Source: DASRFA01 sp035651755
GTDB taxonomy: Bacteria > Desulfobacterota > Binatia > UBA12015
Length of the DNA: 64,000 bases
Assembly (NCBI GenBank): GCA_035651755.1
Contig: DASRFA010000050.1
Span: 124,001 to 188,000, forward strand
Direction of reading: 5' to 3'
Under the pieces are notes generated by a model. The model saw only the letters and a list, made by a program, of their open reading frames with translations. It did not search any database and was not told the origin of the DNA. Made by a program: the position numbers and the translations under genes. The stretch's first letter is position 1. Each line of letters opens with the position of its first letter. Positions 59,539-64,000 of this stretch are shown here, piece by piece.

Positions 59539-60794
59539 CGCTTCGCCGACGGCGCGTGCGCGAGCGCCCGACGCCGCGTCCCGGTCGCGAACACGACGAG
59601 CGCGACGAGCGCCATCGCGCTCGCGCACGCGAACGTGACGCGCTGGCCGAACGCGTGCGACACCGGCCCGAGGGCGAGCGAGCCCGACGTGACGCCGACG
59701 TTGAAGCTGCCGTTGAAGAAGCTCTGCACGCGTCCGAGCTCGCCGTCGGGCGCGAGGTCGACGCTGAAGGCGTTCAGGGTCGGATAGACGACTCCCTGCG
59801 CGAGCCCGAACGCGATCCCGGCGATCGCGAGCTCCAGCCGGCTGTGGACGGCCGCGATGCCGAGGATCGCGACCGAGAGGACGGCGATGCTGGGCAAGAT
59901 CATGCGGCGGAGCCCGTACTCGTCGGCGACGCCGCCGGCCCACAGGCGGATCGCGATCGCGGCGCTGGTGTACGAGAGGAAGAAGATCGCGACCGGGCCG
60001 AGCTTCTCGTCGAGCGCGAAGGTCGGGACGAACGTCATGACCGTCCCGAACGCGAGGCCGCAGCAGGCCGTGGTCGCAAAGCTCGCGCGCAACGCGGGGG
60101 GGATCGGCGCGCGCCGGATGCGGACGGGCGCGGCGCCCGCCGGTCGCGTCGACGCTTCCCCGAGCGGCTCCGGAAGCGACCACGCGATCGCGAGCCCGAT
60201 CGCGGAGAAGCCGGCGCAAACGGCGAAGAGCGCCGGGAAGCCGGCGATCCGGACGACCTGCTCGCCGAGCGTCGGCGCGAGCGCGTGCGTCGTGAGCGTC
60301 GAGACGCCGAAGAGTCCGAGCGCGGTCGCGCGCCGGTCGCGCGGCGCGAACGCCGCGGCGAGCGTGGCGGCCGCGTTGAAGCCCGCGGAGAACGCGAGTC
60401 CCTGCACGATCCGGAGCGCCGCCATCGCGACGCCGACCCGGTCGACGAACGCGAACGCGAGCGCGACCGCGGACATGACCGCGAGCCCGAAGCGGAGGAA
60501 CACGCGGCAGCCGAGCCGGTCGATCATGGTGCCGACGAGGAACACGCCCGCGAGCCCCGACACGCCGAGGAGTCCCATCACGAGGCCGACCTGCTGATCG
60601 TTGCCGCCGAGCTCGCGGATGCGGACCGGCAAGAGGAAGAACGTCGCGAACGTCATGAAGAAGCAGAAGTTCGCGGCCGTCACGCGGAGGAAGCGGCCGG
60701 AGAGGACCCGCTCGCGCGGCGCGGCGCCGGCCGCGCTGCGCTCCGCGTCGCGGTCCGGCTCGGCGAGCCGCGCGGCGTTCCTCTCCGGTTCCAT
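59532..60794 (-). CDS. MFS transporter
   Basis: A 420-residue 12-helix transporter. After 30 polar residues the first helix reads RVTAANFCFFMTFATFFLLPV. Loop 2-3 contains GTMIDRLGCRVFLRFG, and helix 10 region DEYGLRRMILPSIAVL. This pattern resembles putative arabinose or drug-efflux MFS proteins. Substrate unknown. It follows the Smr-domain gene by 8 bases on the same strand. Confidence 0.85.
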   Translation of the reverse strand: MEPERNAARLAEPDRDAERSAAGAAPRERVLSGRFLRVTAANFCFFMTFATFFLLPVRIRELGGNDQQVGLVMGLLGVSGLAGVFLVGTMIDRLGCRVFLRFGLAVMSAVALAFAFVDRVGVAMAALRIVQGLAFSAGFNAAATLAAAFAPRDRRATALGLFGVSTLTTHALAPTLGEQVVRIAGFPALFAVCAGFSAIGLAIAWSLPEPLGEASTRPAGAAPVRIRRAPIPPALRASFATTACCGLAFGTVMTFVPTFALDEKLGPVAIFFLSYTSAAIAIRLWAGGVADEYGLRRMILPSIAVLSVAILGIAAVHSRLELAIAGIAFGLAQGVVYPTLNAFSVDLAPDGELGRVQSFFNGSFNVGVTSGSLALGPVSHAFGQRVTFACASAMALVALVVFATGTRRRALAHAPSAKRQ

Positions 60795-60802
60795 GGAGGA
60801 CG

Positions 60803-61162
60803 CTACGATGGCGGTCGGTCGCGGCCTGCGCAACGCAGCCAGACGCGCATCGCCCCGTCGTGGCCGTCGCGGTCGAGCTCGCGCTCGAAGCGCTCCACCC
60901 GGTCGCGCGCGTTGTGCTCGATCCACGCCGGCACGGCCTGCCGGAGGACGCCGATCCCGCCCGGGCTGCCGCGGCCCTTCCCGTAGACGATCCGCACGAC
61001 CGGCTCGCCGGCGCCCGCCGCGTCCGAAAGGAACGCGTCGGTCGCGCGCAGGGCATCGCCGACCGCGAAGCCGTGGAGGTCGAGCGCCGGCACGATCCCC
61101 AAGAGCCGGCGGAGCCGGCGCCATAGGCCGCGCTCGGGCGCGGGCGCGCGCTCGTCGTCCAT
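60803..61162 (-). CDS. Smr-domain protein
   Basis: A 119-residue protein that is almost entirely a Smr domain: LDLHGF (about 27-32), the conserved GKGRGSPGGIGVLR (about 61-74) and AVPAWIEHN. Smr domains nick branched DNA in MutS2 or cleave RNA in ribosome rescue; stand-alone versions are often of unknown role. The expected HGxxS-type residues are partly present (YGKGRGSPGG). First gene of a two-gene unit with the MFS transporter. Confidence 0.85.
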   Translation of the reverse strand: MDDERAPAPERGLWRRLRRLLGIVPALDLHGFAVGDALRATDAFLSDAAGAGEPVVRIVYGKGRGSPGGIGVLRQAVPAWIEHNARDRVERFERELDRDGHDGAMRVWLRCAGRDRPPS

Positions 61163-61208
61163 CGCGCGAGCATAGCGCCCGGCACGCCGCGGCGAAGGGC
61201 GATCGCGC

Positions 61209-61241
61209 GCGGCGCTCGCGCATGGTCAAGCGGCGCTCGCG
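61209..61241. repeat. Direct repeat in the Smr/SPFH divergent promoter region
   Basis: GCGGCGCTCGCG occurs at 61209-61220 and again at 61230-61241, exactly 21 bases apart (two helical turns), in the 133-base gap between divergent genes. A possible pair of regulator half-sites; GC-richness makes chance plausible. Confidence 0.3.
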
Positions 61242-61295
61242 GACCGCCGATATCGCCTCAGCGCTCGACGAGCGCGCCACCGGGAGGCACACGCC

Positions 61296-62558
61296 ATGTC
61301 GCAGTTCATGGAAGTCATCGAGTGGCTGGACGACGGCGGCAAGGAGATCGTCCACCGCTTCCCGCCCGAAGGATCGGGCGAGATCAAGCTCGGCGCGCAG
61401 CTCATCGTGCGCGACAGCCAGGCCGCGGTCTTCTTCCGCGACGGCCGCGGCCTCGACGTCATCGGCCCGGGCCGGCACACGCTCGCCACGCTGAACCTCC
61501 CGATCCTCACCAAGGTGCTGTCGCTGCCGTGGGCGTTCCACAGCCCGTTCCGCGCCGAGGTCTACTTCGTCAACCTCAAGGTCTTCACGAACCTGCGCTG
61601 GGGCACGCGCGACCCGGTCGCCTTCCGTGACCGCGAGCTCGGGCCGATCCGCCTGCGCGCGTTCGGCGTCTACACGATGCGGGTGACGCAGCCGCTGCTC
61701 TTCGTGAACTCGCTCGTCGGGACGCAGGGCGCGTTCGGGACGGCGGACGTCGAAAGCTACCTCCGCGACGTCATCGTGTCGCGGCTGAACGACTACCTCG
61801 GCGAGCACCTCGAGACGCTGCTCGACCTCCCGAGCCGCTACGACGAGATGGGCGCTGCCGTGCGCGACCGCCTGGTCGCCGACTTCGGGAAGTACGGCAT
61901 CGAGCTCACCGACTTCCTCGTGAACCGGATCACGCCGCCGGAGGACGTGCAGCGCATGATCGACAACCGCTCGGGCATGGGTGCCGTCGGCGACCTCGAC
62001 GCGTTCCTCAAGTTCCAGGCGGCGAACGCGCTCGCGAGCGCGGCGGGCGGATCGCGCGGCGGCTCGACGCCGCTCGCCGACGACGGCGGCAGCTCGCCGA
62101 GCGGCGGCGGATGGCCCGGATCCGGCGGCGGCGGTGGAAGCGGCGGCGCCGCGGGCGGCAACGGCTCGGGCGCGGCCGCGCTCGGCGTCGGGATCGGCGC
62201 CGGCGCCGGCCTCGGGCTCATGCTGCCCGGGATGCTTCTCCGGACGCTCCGCGGGAAGTCGATGTCGCCCGAGGACCTCGCGGCGGAGGGCGTCGCCGAC
62301 TGCCCGGAGTGCCACGGCGAGGTCTCGCTCGCGAGCCGCTTCTGCCCCCACTGCGGCCACCAGCTCGTCGTCGCGCGCAGGTGCTCGCGCTGCGATCACG
62401 ACGTCACCGCGCAGGCGAACTTCTGCCCCTCCTGCGGCCTCGACCTGAAGAGCGAGCTCCGCTGCGAGAAGTGCTCGACCCGGCTCCCGCCGGGGACGCG
62501 CTTCTGCTTCCAGTGCGGCGAGCGCGTCGCCGAAGCGGCGGCGCCGGCGCCGGCATGA
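61296..62558 (+). CDS. SPFH-domain protein with Gly-rich linker and C-terminal zinc ribbons
   Basis: A 420-residue protein. Residues about 8-230 form an SPFH/Band-7-like domain (EGSGEIKLGAQLIVRDSQAAVFFRDG, GPGRHTL, then IELTDFLVNRITPPEDVQRMID), similar to bacterial proteins annotated as virion-core-like. A Gly/Ser-rich linker with a hydrophobic segment (about 250-320) follows; the helix LGVGIGAGAGLGLMLPG may touch the membrane. Two or three zinc ribbons end the protein: CPEC/CPHC, CSRC/CPSC and CEKC/CFQC. It may be a membrane-associated scaffold that gathers nucleic acid or proteins. A second zinc-ribbon gene follows by 43 bases. Confidence 0.82.
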   Translation: MSQFMEVIEWLDDGGKEIVHRFPPEGSGEIKLGAQLIVRDSQAAVFFRDGRGLDVIGPGRHTLATLNLPILTKVLSLPWAFHSPFRAEVYFVNLKVFTNLRWGTRDPVAFRDRELGPIRLRAFGVYTMRVTQPLLFVNSLVGTQGAFGTADVESYLRDVIVSRLNDYLGEHLETLLDLPSRYDEMGAAVRDRLVADFGKYGIELTDFLVNRITPPEDVQRMIDNRSGMGAVGDLDAFLKFQAANALASAAGGSRGGSTPLADDGGSSPSGGGWPGSGGGGGSGGAAGGNGSGAAALGVGIGAGAGLGLMLPGMLLRTLRGKSMSPEDLAAEGVADCPECHGEVSLASRFCPHCGHQLVVARRCSRCDHDVTAQANFCPSCGLDLKSELRCEKCSTRLPPGTRFCFQCGERVAEAAAPAPA

Positions 62559-62601
62559 TGCGCGCCGCGGACTCGGCACGCAGGGCACCCACGTCGCAGC
62601 G

Positions 62602-64000
62602 ATGAGCGCCGCCGCGACCGTCCTCGTCGTCTCGACGGAGTGCCCGACGTGCGGCGCGCCGCTCCACTTCGACGAGGGGAGCAGCGCCGTGCGCTGCGAC
62701 CACTGCGGATCGAGCCTGCTCGTGACCGGCCGCCGCCGCGTGCTGAGCTACTTCGTCCGCCCGCGCGTCCCGGGCGACGAGGCGCGCGCCCTCGCGCACT
62801 TCTCGCGGCGCTCCGGCGAATCGAGCGAGGCGCGGCTCGGCGAGCCGCTGCTCTGCTTCGTCCCGTACTATCGCCTGACCGCGACCGAGCTCCGCTGGCA
62901 GCATCCCGCGGCCGCGGACGCCGAGCGCGAGCGCCTGCGCGACGCCGAGCGCGACTGGTCCTTCCTCGATCGGCGCATGGCGTCGTTCGAGCGGGTGGCT
63001 CTCGGCGAGGCGGGGCCGTCGGCGCCGCCGCGATCGCTCCGCCGCCGCTGCGTCGAGTTCGCGGGCCGGCGGATCGAGCGGAACCTGCGAGCGTCGGCCG
63101 GCGCGATCGGTGCGCCGTCGCTCGGCGTCCGGGCGAGCGTCGTTCGCCTCGAGCTCCATCGCGCGGATGCGCTCCCGGAAGGCTCGGTCGTGTGCCCGGT
63201 CGACCTCCCGGCCGACGAGGCGCTGCGCATCGGGTCCGAGCCGATGGACGAGGACGGTCTCGTGCGGCGGGCGGTGGTCGGACGCCTCCTCTCGCTCGTG
63301 CACTTTCCGCTCTGGGTTCTCCCGTCGGCCGCGAGCGCGGGCCCGCGCGTCGTCACCGTGGACGGCGTGTCCGGCGCGGTCACGGAGCATGCGACGGCGA
63401 GCGGCGAGCTCGATCGACTGTGCGCGCGCGGCGCGCACGAGCCGCGAGCGACCGTCGGCTTTCGACCGCTCGCGTGCCCCAACTGCGCGTGGGACCTCCC
63501 GGTCGAGCCGAGCGACGTCGTCTTCCAGTGTCCGGGCTGCGACCGCGCCTGGCTGATCGACGGCGAGGAGCTGGTGCCCCAGCCGGTCGCGATCGCGGCG
63601 CCGCCCGCCGGCGCGCGCGCGACCTTCGACTACCGGCCGTTCTGGGACTTGCCGCGCGATCCGACCGGCGGCGCGGGGGTCGCGCGCTGCCTCGTGCCCG
63701 CGTTTCGCCACCCCAACCTGAAGCGTCTGAACGACCTCGCGGTGCGGCTCTCGCGCCGGGCCGGCGCGGTGACGCCCGTCGAGGGGCCGGGGCGGGATCT
63801 CCGCGGCTGCGCGATCGACGCCGCGGACGCGGCGGCGATCGCCTGCTTCCTCGCCGCCGGCGAAACGCCGGACGGAAACCCGCTCCTCGGCCCGCCGAAG
63901 AGCGCGCCCGCGTACACGTCGGACGGCGCGCAGCTCCTCTGGCTGCCGTTCGTGCGCGAGGCGTACGGGTGGCGCGAGCCGATCACGGGAACCGCGCTGC
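62602..64000 (+). CDS. Zinc-ribbon protein, partial (C-terminus off window)
   Basis: The frame is open from the ATG at 62602 to the window end (466 codons so far). A first zinc ribbon is at CPTC/CDHC (Cys14, Cys17, Cys32, Cys35), followed by a conserved-looking core (SYFVRPRVPGDEARAL, CFVPYYRLT) and a second Cys4 unit, CPNC and CPGC, around residues 293-313. The segment FWDLPRDPTGGAGVARCLVP follows. I do not recognise a family beyond zinc ribbons. It follows the SPFH/zinc-ribbon gene by 43 bases, so the two are probably co-expressed parts of one system. Confidence 0.7.
   Translation, partial: MSAAATVLVVSTECPTCGAPLHFDEGSSAVRCDHCGSSLLVTGRRRVLSYFVRPRVPGDEARALAHFSRRSGESSEARLGEPLLCFVPYYRLTATELRWQHPAAADAERERLRDAERDWSFLDRRMASFERVALGEAGPSAPPRSLRRRCVEFAGRRIERNLRASAGAIGAPSLGVRASVVRLELHRADALPEGSVVCPVDLPADEALRIGSEPMDEDGLVRRAVVGRLLSLVHFPLWVLPSAASAGPRVVTVDGVSGAVTEHATASGELDRLCARGAHEPRATVGFRPLACPNCAWDLPVEPSDVVFQCPGCDRAWLIDGEELVPQPVAIAAPPAGARATFDYRPFWDLPRDPTGGAGVARCLVPAFRHPNLKRLNDLAVRLSRRAGAVTPVEGPGRDLRGCAIDAADAAAIACFLAAGETPDGNPLLGPPKSAPAYTSDGAQLLWLPFVREAYGWREPITGTAL

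Noticed and set aside
57802..61185. Long minus-strand frame covering the gamma-glutamyltransferase and MFS regions
   Set aside because: It is out of frame with the real genes and has no domain signature.

Overview
This is a very GC-rich, densely packed bacterial chromosome segment with about 60 protein genes, including one frameshifted gene and one gene cut at each window edge. I see no rRNA or tRNA genes, no transposases, no phage genes and no CRISPR array. Starts are often GTG. Neighbouring genes on the same strand often overlap by 4 bases (ATGA or GTGA), and convergent genes often overlap by a few codons. The content combines luciferase-like F420-type oxidoreductases, CaiB/BaiF CoA-transferases, acyl-CoA dehydrogenases, enoyl-CoA hydratases, a cytochrome P450, short-chain dehydrogenases, a beta-carotene hydroxylase and a DUF1800/DUF1501 pair. 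This suggests a free-living aerobic soil or water bacterium with broad catabolism, of the kind seen in metagenome-derived lineages such as Candidatus Binatota or relatives of Myxococcota. That placement is inference from gene content only.

Layout. 1-4727 (minus): a partial secreted beta-propeller-like protein, a P450, and a membrane glycosyltransferase-like TPR protein translationally coupled to the P450. 4763-7525 (plus): a fused transporter-like/spermidine-synthase-like protein. 7542-14148 (minus): an isovaleryl-type acyl-CoA dehydrogenase, two membrane proteins (one MFS), a large MscS channel and a PI-PLC-like lipoprotein. 14271-17592 (plus): enoyl-CoA hydratase, small membrane protein, MsrB lipoprotein, then a GbsR/MarR-type regulator with a clear operator and an NnrU-like membrane protein. 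17608-19377 (minus): a luciferase-like oxidoreductase and a frameshifted dienelactone hydrolase. 19586-26758: hydrolases, a flavin-type split-barrel protein, an unusual HslV-like Ntn hydrolase, a glyoxalase-fold protein, GFA, a GST-kappa-type isomerase and a class III alcohol dehydrogenase. The GFA and AdhC pair hints at thiol-dependent formaldehyde handling.

26864-37270 (mostly plus): an orphan subtilase-propeptide-like protein behind a possible RNA switch, a lipoprotein hydrolase, a membrane class III nucleotide cyclase, an SDR, a BNR lipoprotein, and a tight operon of double-domain CaiB/BaiF CoA-transferase, MetE-like zinc alkyltransferase and CnoX-like thioredoxin. 37301-40251 (minus): SDR, F420-type oxidoreductase and a secreted PDZ-like protein. 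40404-44338 (plus): soluble transhydrogenase (sthA), CrtZ-type hydroxylase, M28 peptidase and a CHRD lipoprotein. 44356-46704 (minus): two enoyl-CoA hydratases, one apparently carrying an in-frame palindromic repeat, and a TerB-like protein.

46909-64000: small and medium membrane proteins, a secreted protein, an ACAD10/11-type acyl-CoA dehydrogenase, DUF309, SIMPL and DUF445 proteins, the DUF1800-DUF1501 (Tat) pair, a class C beta-lactamase-fold hydrolase, a cytoplasmic-type gamma-glutamyltransferase, MFS and Smr proteins, and an SPFH/zinc-ribbon protein followed by a second zinc-ribbon protein that runs off the window. The items I consider most worth follow-up are the HslV-like protein with an N-terminal Ser, the alternative hairpins over the ribosome-binding site at 26864-26906, the GbsR operator, the repeat inside the hydratase, and the SPFH/zinc-ribbon pair.
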